Positions 17,707 through 29,446 of a stretch of DNA of 64,000 bases are shown here, in pieces. The stretch's first letter is position 1, and each line of letters opens with the position of its first letter. This stretch comes from Demequina sediminis (GTDB lineage: Bacteria; Actinomycetota; Actinomycetes; Actinomycetales; Demequinaceae). The DNA lies in contig NZ_AP027736.1 of NCBI RefSeq assembly GCF_030296675.1, forward strand, positions 2,108,001 through 2,172,000, read 5' to 3'. Under the pieces are notes generated by a model that was given only the letters and a program-made list of their open reading frames with translations, did no database searches and was not told where the DNA came from. The position numbers and the translations under genes were made by a program.

Positions 17707-18678
17707 GTGAAACTCATCGTTCAGGTTCCGTGTCTCAACGAGGAAGCGACCCTTCCGATCGTCCTCGCGGGCATCCCGAAGGAGATTCCCGGCATCGATG
17801 AGATCGAGCTGCTGGTCATCGACGACGGCTCGACGGACCGCACCGGTGAGATCGCCCGTGAGTTTGGTGCGCACGTGCTGCGCCACCCACGTCCGATGGG
17901 TCTCGCGCAGTCGTTCCGCGATGGCGTCGACTACGCGTTGTCGCACGGAGCCGACATCGTGGTCAACACCGATGGCGACAACCAGTATCCCCAGGAACGC
18001 ATCGGCGACCTGGTCGCACCCGTGCTGGCCGGCGAAGCGGACATCGTCATCGGCGACCGACAGACCCACACGATCGAGCACTTCTCGGGCTTCAAGAAGG
18101 TCATGCAGAGGTTCGGCTCGTGGGTGGTCAACAAGGCTGCGGGCACCGACCTCCCCGATGCGGCCTCGGGCTTTCGCGCCTACTCGCGTTCCTCGCTCTA
18201 CGCGCTCAACGTGGTCACCCAGTTCAGCTACTGCATGGAGACCATCATTCAGGCGGGCAACAAGCGTCTCGCGATTTCCTCCGTCGCGATCGACACCAAC
18301 CCCAAGACGCGCGAGTCGCGACTCTTCAGCAACATGTTTGAGCACATGCTCAAGTCCGGCCAGGCCATCCTGCGCTCCTACATCATGTTCAAGCCGTGGA
18401 CCATCTTCGCGACGCTTGCCACGGTGTTCGGATTGATCGGGCTTTTCCCGTTCGCCCGCTACGCGGTGCTGCTCGCCGCGGGCGATCAGGGCAACCACTT
18501 CCAGTCGCTCATGCTGGGAACGCTGTTGCTGATCGGGGCACTGCTCTCGATCGCACTGGGCGTGCTGTCAGACCTGTCGAAGACCAACAGGATCCTCCAG
18601 GAGCAGGCGCTCGAGCGTCTCAAGGAGCAGCAGTACGGGCCGACGGTCCGCACAACGGCGGCAACGCCCCGCGCTTAG
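17707..18678 (+). CDS. GT2 polyprenyl-phosphate sugar transferase (DPM/GtrB-like)
   Basis: A 323-residue protein: an N-terminal GT-A domain (IVQVPCLNEEATLP, LLVIDDGSTDRTGEIA, the DGD of VVNTDGDNQYP) and two C-terminal transmembrane helices (WTIFATLATVFGLIGLFPF and the MLGTLLLIGALLSIALGV stretch). This matches enzymes that transfer a sugar from a nucleotide donor to polyprenyl phosphate at the inner membrane face. Translation starts at GTG 17707 (KLIVQVP follows); TACGCT lies seven bases upstream and there is no ribosome site, so it is probably leaderless. The adjacent GT-C-type membrane protein could use the lipid-linked sugar. Confidence 0.8.
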   Translation: MKLIVQVPCLNEEATLPIVLAGIPKEIPGIDEIELLVIDDGSTDRTGEIAREFGAHVLRHPRPMGLAQSFRDGVDYALSHGADIVVNTDGDNQYPQERIGDLVAPVLAGEADIVIGDRQTHTIEHFSGFKKVMQRFGSWVVNKAAGTDLPDAASGFRAYSRSSLYALNVVTQFSYCMETIIQAGNKRLAISSVAIDTNPKTRESRLFSNMFEHMLKSGQAILRSYIMFKPWTIFATLATVFGLIGLFPFARYAVLLAAGDQGNHFQSLMLGTLLLIGALLSIALGVLSDLSKTNRILQEQALERLKEQQYGPTVRTTAATPRA

Positions 18679-18696
18679 CCGGTCGGCCCGCGGCGC

Positions 18697-20535
18697 CTAG
18701 TCGCGGAACGCTCCCTCCGCGGCCAGGGCGTCCTGGATCTCGCCCGGCAGGATCCACACGCCGTAGCCGTAGTTCTCGGAGCCTTCGAGGAGTCGTGCGT
18801 CACGCTGCTCCGCCTCGTCGTCCCACCCCATGCACGCCACGACGACCTCTGCGGTGAAATCGTCGGTCGCGGGGTCGACCGCATTGACGTCACGCGGAGA
18901 GAACCAGAAGCCGATCCAGTTGAGCGCCTGCGCGCGTTGGAAGCCGGAGACCGAGTCGCATCCGAGAGCGAAGTCGATGGCCACCTCATTGCCCGCGACC
19001 GACTCCGCCCGTTCAACCCCGTACTGCAGATTGTCGGGCGTCTCGCGCGCCTGGTCGGGATTGGCGGCCAGCGAGTGCGCCGACATGCCGATCACGAGTG
19101 CGGCAGCGAGCGCCCGCGGTCGCCCCCGCAGCACGAGCATGACGACCAGTGAAGCGAGGACGACAATCGAGGCGATCACCCAGAACCGGCCGCCGTTCGT
19201 GAGTGTGGGGATATGCGGCAGAGGGAAGGGCTCGCGGGGCAGAAAACGTGTGAATGCCAGCACGCCCGAGGCGTTGACGGGTCCGTCCATGCTGCCCCAG
19301 GTGGCGATGGGGCGCGCGGCCCAGTAGACCGTCGCGAGCACGACGGCGGTCGAGGCCGCGATCGCAATGGCGATCACCCTCCCGCTGAGCTTCCGGATGA
19401 GAGCGGTGACCGCCACGAGCACGACGAGCGCCACGAAGGGGTCGATGTAGCGCGTGTAGACCCAGGAGTCGAAGCGCGGCCACGTGCCGCGGAAGTGGGC
19501 GGCCGGACCCGACCATGCCGCGAAGGACAGCAGGGCGGCCGCGAGCCCCGCGCCAAACACGTAGGCGGATGGGCCGAGGGTGCGCCAGCGCGCAAGGTCC
19601 CGAAACGTCCACGCGGTCAGCACGACGCCACCGACAGCGATCAGGCCCAGTGACCCGACGAGCTGCGCCCATGTCTGTGTGAGGGTGACCTGGAGCAGGA
19701 GCGACGGGTTCGTCGAGGCAAGTGTGTTCAGCACGAGCTCGTTCTGACGGAACTCCCCGATCAGGACGGCGTCGGTGAGAGTCTTGGCGATCGTCTGGAC
19801 CGCCAACGCGCCGGGAAGGAGCAGCGCGAGTCCGAGGAGTGCATGTCGCGCACTGCGACGGAGGAAGCCGAGGAGCCAGATCACTAGCACGATCACGAGC
19901 AGTAGGGCTCGCGCATGTGTGAGGAAGGCCATCAGGACCGCCGCGACCGTGAGCACCATGCGGCCCCAGCCCGGCTTGTCCCACACCGCGAAGACGGCGA
20001 CGGCGGCCCACGCGACCCAGAACATGAGCGCGGACTCGCTCAGCACGTAGTCGGCGTTCGCGGTGAGCGCCGGAAGCAGCATCACCACGCCAGCGGCGAC
20101 AATCGCCTGGGGTGTCGACACTCCCATCCTTCGTGCCAGCAGCGTGAGCGGCACATAGGCGCCGAGTCCGAACGCGATCGCGATCCACAGTGAGGCGGTG
20201 TAGACGGTTGGTGCGTGATCGGTGAACCACCACACGGGGGCGATGAAGAAGGAGAACCCGGGGAAGTAGCCGGCACCCGACATCGGTGGCACATCGTTCT
20301 GGCCGGCGATGACTCGAGCCATCTGCAACAGGCCGTTCTCGTCCCACGGGGTGCGGGGTGCGACCGCGGAGCGCGACACGACCACGCGCACCACGACCGC
20401 CGAGACGATCGACACCACCGCGAGGCCCCACCACCAGCGGCGATGTGTGTCCCCGTGCACGCGCTCCAGCTCGGCGTCTCGTGCGTCGGCGCGCGACAGC
20501 GAGAGCGGAGGAAGCGAGACGGGCTCGGAGATCAT
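18697..20535 (-). CDS. Polytopic GT-C-type glycosyltransferase-like membrane protein
   Basis: A 612-residue protein with about eleven or more transmembrane helices, beginning MISEPVSLPPLSLSRADARD. An acidic pair in the first extracytoplasmic loop (TPWDENGLLQMARV) is where GT-C enzymes carry their catalytic Asp/Glu. The C-terminal ~130 residues are a soluble extracytoplasmic domain. GT-C enzymes use polyprenyl-phosphate sugars and act on the outer membrane face, for example arabinofuranosyl or mannosyl transferases. The neighbouring GT2 and the galactan genes fit such a role. I chose ATG 20535; upstream codons in this frame cross the promoter region. Donor and acceptor are not identifiable here. 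Confidence 0.6.
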   Translation of the reverse strand: MISEPVSLPPLSLSRADARDAELERVHGDTHRRWWWGLAVVSIVSAVVVRVVVSRSAVAPRTPWDENGLLQMARVIAGQNDVPPMSGAGYFPGFSFFIAPVWWFTDHAPTVYTASLWIAIAFGLGAYVPLTLLARRMGVSTPQAIVAAGVVMLLPALTANADYVLSESALMFWVAWAAVAVFAVWDKPGWGRMVLTVAAVLMAFLTHARALLLVIVLVIWLLGFLRRSARHALLGLALLLPGALAVQTIAKTLTDAVLIGEFRQNELVLNTLASTNPSLLLQVTLTQTWAQLVGSLGLIAVGGVVLTAWTFRDLARWRTLGPSAYVFGAGLAAALLSFAAWSGPAAHFRGTWPRFDSWVYTRYIDPFVALVVLVAVTALIRKLSGRVIAIAIAASTAVVLATVYWAARPIATWGSMDGPVNASGVLAFTRFLPREPFPLPHIPTLTNGGRFWVIASIVVLASLVVMLVLRGRPRALAAALVIGMSAHSLAANPDQARETPDNLQYGVERAESVAGNEVAIDFALGCDSVSGFQRAQALNWIGFWFSPRDVNAVDPATDDFTAEVVVACMGWDDEAEQRDARLLEGSENYGYGVWILPGEIQDALAAEGAFRD

Positions 20536-20608
20536 GGGTACTCCAGTGCAGGCGGGGGCGGGGACCGAGGACAATTCTAGGTGGCGACCGGCGCGCGGCC
20601 TCTCGTGA

Positions 20609-23871
<3,263 letters not shown>

Positions 23872-23879
<8 letters not shown>

Positions 23880-24758
23880 GGCGGCTCTCCGCCCCCTGCC
23901 CGAGGGGATGGAGCGGCCTGGAATCGCGCGCGGACTCTCGAGCATCCTTGCGCATCGATATCTCCTCACTCTCCTGGTGCGCAAGGAGTTGCGCGTGCGC
24001 TACCAGGCCTCGGTGCTGGGACTCGCGTGGAGCTACGTCAAGCCGGGCGCGCAGTTCGCGGTGTTCTACTTCGTCATGGGAGGGTTCCTCAACCTCTCCC
24101 GGGCGCTTCCCCCTTCGCGATCTTCCTGTTCTCGGGCATCGTCATCATCAATCTCTTCACCGAGATCCTGACGAACGCGACGCGGTCGATCGTGCAGAAC
24201 GGGCCGCTGGTGCGCAAGATCTTCCTGCCCCGGCAGCTGTTCCCGGTGTCGTCAGTGCTCGTGGCGCTGGTGCACTTCCTCCCACAGCTCGTGATCCTGG
24301 TCATCGGTGCGCTGGCGACCGGATGGAGGCCGGACCTTGTCGCGGTGGGTGCCGCCCTCCTCGGCATCCTGGTGACGATCGCGCTCGCCCTGGGCCTCGG
24401 GCTCATCTTCGCCGCGGTCAACGTCGCGTTCCGCGACATCGAGAACACCGTCGACCTCATCGCGATGGTGGCCGTCTGGTTCTCGCCGGTGCTCTACTCG
24501 GTGTCCTTGGTGCGCGACCACTTTGGGCCCGACTCATGGCTCACCCACCTGTACATGGCCAACCCCCTCACGATCGCCGTCGAGCTCTTTCACCGCGCGT
24601 TCTGGTATCCCGCGGCCGACGTCACGCTCCGCGAGGAGGCGCTCGTGCCCGACCTCATGGCACGCGGCGGCATCGCCCTGGCGGCGTGCCTCGTGCTGCT
24701 CGTCGTGGGCGACCGGGTCTTCACGCGCATGTCGCGCAAGTTCGCGCAGGAGCTGTGA
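23872..24758 (+). CDS. wzm: Wzm-type ABC exporter permease for galactan, frameshifted in this sequence
   Basis: The membrane half of an O-antigen/galactan ABC exporter, about six transmembrane helices in 295 residues once the frame is mended. The N-terminal part (RYLLTLLVRKELRVRYQASVL, typical of ABC-2 permeases) runs in one frame to SRALPP. The remainder (FAIFLFSGIVIINLFTEIL onward) runs in another. One extra C in the run 24109-24113 joins them. The start ATG 23872 overlaps the glfT2 stop, and wzt follows after two bases. Together with Wzt it should flip lipid-linked galactan to the outer face. Confidence 0.85.
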
Positions 24759-24760
24759 CC

Positions 24761-25489
24761 ATGAACCAGAGCATCGTCGTCGACCGCGTCAGCAAGCGCT
24801 TCACGATTCGTCACGTACGGTCCCTCAAGGAAATGGCCGCGCGCGCGGTGCGACGCCGCTCGGAGACCGTCGACTCCTTCGCGGCACTCAACGACGTCTC
24901 GATCACGATCAATGAGGGCGAGACGGTCGCGCTGCTGGGCTTCAACGGTTCGGGCAAGTCGACCCTCCTGAAGTGCATCTCTGGTGTCCTCACTCCCGAC
25001 GAGGGGCAGATCGGCGTGCGTGGCCGCATCGCGGGGCTCATCGAGGTGGGGGCGGGCTTCCACCCCGACCTCACGGGTCGGGAAAACGTCTACCTCAACG
25101 GGGCGATCCTGGGCATGACCGAGGCTCAGATCGAGGAGAAGTTCGCCGAGATCGTCGCGTTCTCCGAGATCGAGGACTTCATCGATACCGAGGTGAAGTT
25201 CTACTCGTCCGGCATGTTTCTACGGCTCGCGTTCGCCGTCGCGGTCCACACGGATCCCGACGTCTTTCTGGTCGACGAGATCCTCGCCGTGGGTGACGAG
25301 CCGTTCCAGCGCAAGTGCCTCGACCGGATTCGCCTGCTGCGTTCCCAGGGCAAGACGCTCGTGATCGTGAGTCACGACCTCAACATGGTCGCTGACCTGT
25401 GCGACCGAGGGATCCTGCTCGAGCACGGCGTGGTGGTCATGGATGCCGAGCCGCATGCCGTGGTGCGGCGCATGCGTGGCGAGGAGTAG
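24761..25489 (+). CDS. wzt: Wzt-type ATPase of galactan ABC exporter
   Basis: A 242-residue ABC ATPase of the polysaccharide-export class. Walker A is LLGFNGSGKST, the signature region is YSSGMFLRLAFAVAV (degenerate SGG, as usual in Wzt), Walker B is VFLVDEILAVGD and the switch histidine lies in IVSHDLN. No C-terminal carbohydrate-binding domain is present, as in the mycobacterial Rv3781-type ATPase. It follows wzm by two bases and closes the glf-glfT2-wzm-wzt operon. Confidence 0.93.
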   Translation: MNQSIVVDRVSKRFTIRHVRSLKEMAARAVRRRSETVDSFAALNDVSITINEGETVALLGFNGSGKSTLLKCISGVLTPDEGQIGVRGRIAGLIEVGAGFHPDLTGRENVYLNGAILGMTEAQIEEKFAEIVAFSEIEDFIDTEVKFYSSGMFLRLAFAVAVHTDPDVFLVDEILAVGDEPFQRKCLDRIRLLRSQGKTLVIVSHDLNMVADLCDRGILLEHGVVVMDAEPHAVVRRMRGEE

Positions 25490-25512
25490 CGGCGACGCCC
25501 CTCCCCACCGTT

Positions 25513-25552
25513 TGCCAACCTACGGAGGCGTAACCTACGATTGCGTAGGTTA
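25513..25552 (+). promoter_or_regulatory. Promoter and overlapping palindromic operator of the E1/E2 operon
   Basis: TTGCCA (25513-25518) and TACGAT (25536-25541) are 17 bp apart, a good promoter. A perfect 9-bp inverted repeat, TAACCTACG (25531-25539) and CGTAGGTTA (25544-25552), overlaps the -10. A third half site AACCTACG starts at 25517. A repressor bound there would block transcription of the dehydrogenase operon. The cognate regulator is not evident in the window. Confidence 0.6.
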
Positions 25553-25612
25553 GGCCGGAGCCGCTCCTGCGTGTCCGGACCCCTGACGGCACTCAGGACG
25601 GAAGGACACGGC

Positions 25613-26742
25613 GTGGACGCACTGGGCCCGCTCTCCGACGAGGGACTCGTGACGCTACTCACCCACACGGGTGAGCGCGTCGAGCACCCCGACTTCTCCG
25701 CGTACGCCGCGGACCTCGACCCCAAGGCCCTGCGCGCGATGTGGCACCACATGACGGTGCTGCGCGGCTTCGACCTCGAGGCCACCAGCCTGCAGCGTCA
25801 GGGCGAGCTGGGCCTGTGGGTGCAGTCGCTGGGTCAGGAGGCCGCACAGATCGGCTCGGGCCACGCGCTGCGTCCCACCGACTTCGTTTTCCCGTCCTAC
25901 CGCGAGCACGGCGTGGCGCTCATGCGCGGCGTCGACCTGCCCGAGATCCTGCGCCTGTTCCGCGGCCTCCAGCACGGCGCGTGGGACGCGGCGGCCCACG
26001 GCTTCCACCTTTACACGCTGGTGATTGGCGCCCACTCGCTCCACGCGACCGGATACGCGATGGCGATGGACCGCGACGGGCTCGTGGGCACCGGCGACCC
26101 CGAGCGCGACGGCGCGGTGGTCTGCTACTTCGGCGACGGCGCCACGAGCCAGGGTGACGTGAGCGAGGCCATGGTCTTCGCATCGGTCCACCACGCCCCC
26201 ATCGTCTTCTTCGTCCAGAACAACCAGTTCGCGATCTCCGAGCCCACGACCCGGCAGTCGCGCGTGCCCCTCGCGCAGCGCGGCGCCGGGTTCGGCATCC
26301 CCGCAGTGCGCGTCGACGGCAACGACGTCATCGCGTCGTACGCCGTGACCCGCTGGGCGCTCGAGAAGGCGCGGTCGGGCGGCGGCCCCGTGCTCATCGA
26401 GGCCTTCACATATCGCATGGGCGCGCACACGACCTCGGACGACCCGACCAAGTACCGCACGCGCGCCGACGAGGCGTACTGGGCCGAGCGCGACCCCATC
26501 GCGCGTCTCGAGACCTACCTGCGCGGGCTCGGGGAGTTGGGGGACGATGCCGTGGAGGCCGCCCGCGCCGAGATCAAGGAGCTCGGGCGACGCACGCGCG
26601 AGACCGTCAAGTCGTGGGAGCGGCCCCCGCGTCGACGATGTTCGACCACGTGTACGCCGAGCCCCACGCGACCGTCGAGGCGGAGCGCGCATGGTTCGCC
26701 CGCTTCCAGGGATCGTTCGTCGACGAGGAGGCCCACGCATGA
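25613..26742 (+). CDS. pdhA: Alpha-ketoacid (pyruvate or branched-chain) dehydrogenase E1 alpha, frameshifted near 3' end
   Basis: The thiamine-diphosphate subunit of E1. The ThDP/Mg motif runs from CYFGDGATSQGDVSEA to VFFVQNNQFA, and the phospho-loop-like YRMGAHTTSDDPTKYR is present. GGAAGGA precedes GTG 25613. The frame is broken at KSWERPP. One more C in the run 26624-26628 gives a further 35 residues (STMFDHVYAEPHATVEAER onward) ending at TGA 26740-26742, for 376 residues, the normal size. The stop then overlaps the ATG of the beta subunit (ATGA). E1 alpha-beta oxidatively decarboxylates the keto acid and loads the lipoyl arm of E2. Pyruvate versus branched-chain substrate is undecided. 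Confidence 0.9.
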
Positions 26743-27767
26743 CCGCGACGTCACCCGCCACCATGACGATGGCAGGCGCGATCAACCGCGGCCTGCGCGC
26801 CGCGATGGAGCGCGACCCCAAGGTGCTGCTCATGGGAGAGGACATCGGCCAGCTCGGCGGCGTCTTCCGCGTCACCGAGGGGCTGTGGAAGGACTTCGGC
26901 CCCGACCGCGTCATGGACACGCCCCTCGCGGAGTCGGGGATCGTGGGCACCGCGATCGGCATGGCGATGCGCGGCTACCGGCCGGTCATCGAGATCCAGT
27001 TCGACGGCTTCATCTTTCCCGCGTACGACCAGATCACCACGCAGCTCGCGAAGATGCACTACCGCTCGCAGGGCCGCATCCAGCTGCCGGTCGTGATTCG
27101 CGTGCCCTTCGCCGGACACATCGGCGCGGTCGAGCACCACTCCGAGAGCCCCGAGGCGCTATTCGCCCACACCGCGGGCCTGCGCGTGATCTCGCCCGCG
27201 ACCCCGCAGGACGCGTTCGACATGATTCAGCAGGCGATCGCCTCTCCCGATCCGGTGCTGTTCCTCGAGCCCAAGGCCCGCTACTGGGACAAGGGTGAGG
27301 TGAGCGAGTCGCGGGTGAAGGCCCAGCTCGACGCCCCGGGCGGGGCGTCGGCCGCCACCGCCGACATGTCGCGCGGCCGCGTCGCGCGCCAGGGCAAGGA
27401 CGTGACGCTCGTCGCCTACGGGCCCACGGTGCGCCTCGCGCTGCAAGCCGCCGACGTGGCCGCGGCGGAGGGAACCAGCATCGAGGTGATCGACCTGCGC
27501 TCGATCTCCCCGCTCGACTCGGACACCGTGGTGAGGTCGGCCAAGCGCACGGGTCGCGTCGTGATCGTGCACGAGGCGCCCAGCACCTACGGCCCCGGCG
27601 CGGAGCTCTCGGCCCGCGTCACCGAGCAGGCCTTCTTCCTCCTTCACGCGCCCGTGCTCCGGGTCGGCGGCTTCCACACGCCCTACCCTGGGAGCAAGTT
27701 CGAGCACGAGTACCTCCCCAACCTCGATCGCGTGCTCGATGCCGTCGATCGCGTGATGACGCACTGA
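26739..27767 (+). CDS. pdhB: Alpha-ketoacid dehydrogenase E1 beta
   Basis: A 342-residue transketolase-like subunit: LLMGEDIGQLGGVFRVTEGL, FDTPLAE-like MDTPLAESGIVGTAIGMA, EIQFDGFIFPAYDQI, and the C-terminal IEVIDLRSISPLDSDTV and VVIVHEAPSTYGPGAEL are diagnostic. It pairs with E1 alpha to form the heterotetramer and is translated from an ATG overlapping the E1 alpha stop. E2 follows 10 bp downstream. Confidence 0.95.
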   Translation: MTATSPATMTMAGAINRGLRAAMERDPKVLLMGEDIGQLGGVFRVTEGLWKDFGPDRVMDTPLAESGIVGTAIGMAMRGYRPVIEIQFDGFIFPAYDQITTQLAKMHYRSQGRIQLPVVIRVPFAGHIGAVEHHSESPEALFAHTAGLRVISPATPQDAFDMIQQAIASPDPVLFLEPKARYWDKGEVSESRVKAQLDAPGGASAATADMSRGRVARQGKDVTLVAYGPTVRLALQAADVAAAEGTSIEVIDLRSISPLDSDTVVRSAKRTGRVVIVHEAPSTYGPGAELSARVTEQAFFLLHAPVLRVGGFHTPYPGSKFEHEYLPNLDRVLDAVDRVMTH

Positions 27768-27777
27768 GAGGCCGCAC

Positions 27778-29220
27778 ATGCCTACCTTCGAGATCTTCCA
27801 CATGCCGGACGCCGGCGAGGGACTGACCGAGGCCGATGTCGTCTCGTGGCGCGTCGCCCCCGGCGACACCGTCGAGGTCAACCAGCCGCTGCTCGAGATC
27901 GAGACCGCGAAGTCCCTGGTCGAGCTGCCCTGCCCGGTCGACGGCGTCGTGACGCGCATCCTGGTCGCCGAGGGCGAGACCGTCGAGGTGGGTGCCCCCA
28001 TCATCGAGTTCGACGTGGATCCCGGCGGGGTCGCGGGGGACGATGCTCCGGTGGCCGAGGCGTCAGAGTCGCCCGTGGCGGCGGTCGCGCAGGCCGCGCC
28101 GGCCGCGCAGGCGGAGGCTGCCCGCGTCGAGCCCGCTCACACTCAGCCGGCCGCCACCCAGCCTTCCCCCACCCAGTCCGCCCCGGCATCGTCCCCTCAG
28201 GAGGACGGCGGCGCCGTCCTCGTGGGCTACGGGGTGAAGGCGGGATCCGCGCATCGGCGCGCCCGCAAGGAAGGTGCGCTCGACCCGATCGGCGGTGCCG
28301 GCGAGGCGAGCGACTACCCCGTGCTCGCGAAGCCGCCCGTGCGCAAGCTTGCGCGCGAGATGGGCGTGGACCTCACGACCGTGTCGCCGTCCGGGCCGGG
28401 CGGGCTCGTGACGCGCGAGGACGTCGAGCAGGCCGCGAAGTCGCGCGAGGTGCGCACGCTCGCGACGTACCCCGGCGACGACCAGCCGTGGCTGCAGTCG
28501 GGCTACTCGTCTGATGGCGGGCGTTCGACGCGCGTGCCGGTGAAGTCCGTGCGCAAGCGCACCGCCGAGGCGATGGTGAAGTCCGCCTTCACCGCGCCGC
28601 ACGTGTCCGTGTTCCACACGGTCGACGTGACCGAGACCATGAACCTCGTGCAGCGGCTCAAGGCCGATCGCGACTTCCAGGACGTGCGCGTCACGCCGCT
28701 GCTCATCGTGGCGAAGGCGCTGCTGCTCGCGGTGCGTCGTCATCCCGAGATCAACGCGTCGTGGGACGACCAGGCTCAGGAGATCGTCTACAAGCACTTC
28801 GTGAACCTCGGCATCGCGGCCTCGACGCCGCGCGGGCTGCTGGTGCCCAACATCAAGGACGCGCACCGGCTCCCGCTGCACGAGCTCGCCCTCGAGCTGG
28901 GCGAGCTCACCGCGGCGGCGCGCGCGGGCAAGACCACGCCGGGCGCGCTCGCGGGTGGCACGATCACCATCACCAACGTGGGGCCACTGGGCATCGACAC
29001 GGGCACGCCCATCCTCAACCCGGGTGAGGCCGCGATCCTGGCCTTTGGCGCGATCCGCGAGCAGCCGTGGGTGCACCAGGGCGAGATCACCATCCGCTGG
29101 GTCACGCAGCTCGCGCTGAGCTTCGATCATCGCTTCGTGGACGGAGAGCTGGGCGCGCGCGTGCTCGCGGACATCGGTCGCGTGATGAACGATCCCGCGC
29201 AGGGCCTCGTCTGGGGCTGA
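27778..29220 (+). CDS. pdhC: Dihydrolipoamide acyltransferase (E2)
   Basis: A 480-residue protein with the canonical E2 layout. Residues 1-80 are one lipoyl domain with the lipoylated lysine in EIETAKSLVELP. A long Ala/Pro/Gln linker (about 85-150) follows. The peripheral-subunit binding domain has AKPPVRKLAREMGVDL and SGPGGLVTREDVE. The C-terminal catalytic domain ends with SFDHRFVDGELGAR, whose DHRxxDG holds the catalytic His. The acyl specificity (acetyl or branched-chain) cannot be read off. No E3 (lipoamide dehydrogenase) gene is adjacent. Confidence 0.94.
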   Translation: MPTFEIFHMPDAGEGLTEADVVSWRVAPGDTVEVNQPLLEIETAKSLVELPCPVDGVVTRILVAEGETVEVGAPIIEFDVDPGGVAGDDAPVAEASESPVAAVAQAAPAAQAEAARVEPAHTQPAATQPSPTQSAPASSPQEDGGAVLVGYGVKAGSAHRRARKEGALDPIGGAGEASDYPVLAKPPVRKLAREMGVDLTTVSPSGPGGLVTREDVEQAAKSREVRTLATYPGDDQPWLQSGYSSDGGRSTRVPVKSVRKRTAEAMVKSAFTAPHVSVFHTVDVTETMNLVQRLKADRDFQDVRVTPLLIVAKALLLAVRRHPEINASWDDQAQEIVYKHFVNLGIAASTPRGLLVPNIKDAHRLPLHELALELGELTAAARAGKTTPGALAGGTITITNVGPLGIDTGTPILNPGEAAILAFGAIREQPWVHQGEITIRWVTQLALSFDHRFVDGELGARVLADIGRVMNDPAQGLVWG

Positions 29221-29241
29221 CGCGGTCCTGCTTCGCTGCTC

Positions 29242-29420
29242 CTCGCGGCTCCGCCACACGGATTCGCGGCTCCGCCACACACGCGTCGGCGTGTCGGCGG
29301 CGTGTCTCGGTCTCAGTGCGGCGATCGGAGCCAGTTCGGGGTGCCTCGTGTGGCGGAGCCGCGAGAGGGCGGCCGTGTGGCGGAGCCGCGAGAGGGCGGC
29401 CGTGTGGCGGAGCCGCGAGG
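29242..29420. repeat. Hairpin-repeat locus B, second copy of the locus A layout
   Basis: Two forward copies of the TCGCGGCTCCGCCACAC unit (29243 and 29264) are followed by a central GCGTGTCGGCGGCGTGTC (29289-29306) and three copies of GTGTGGCGGAGCCGCGA in a 27-bp tandem (from 29349). Arms and order match locus A although the spacers differ. It separates the E2 gene from the CopD-CtaG gene and contains no gene. Confidence 0.8.
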
Positions 29421-29446
29421 GATGAGACCGCCCTACGCTTGACCTC

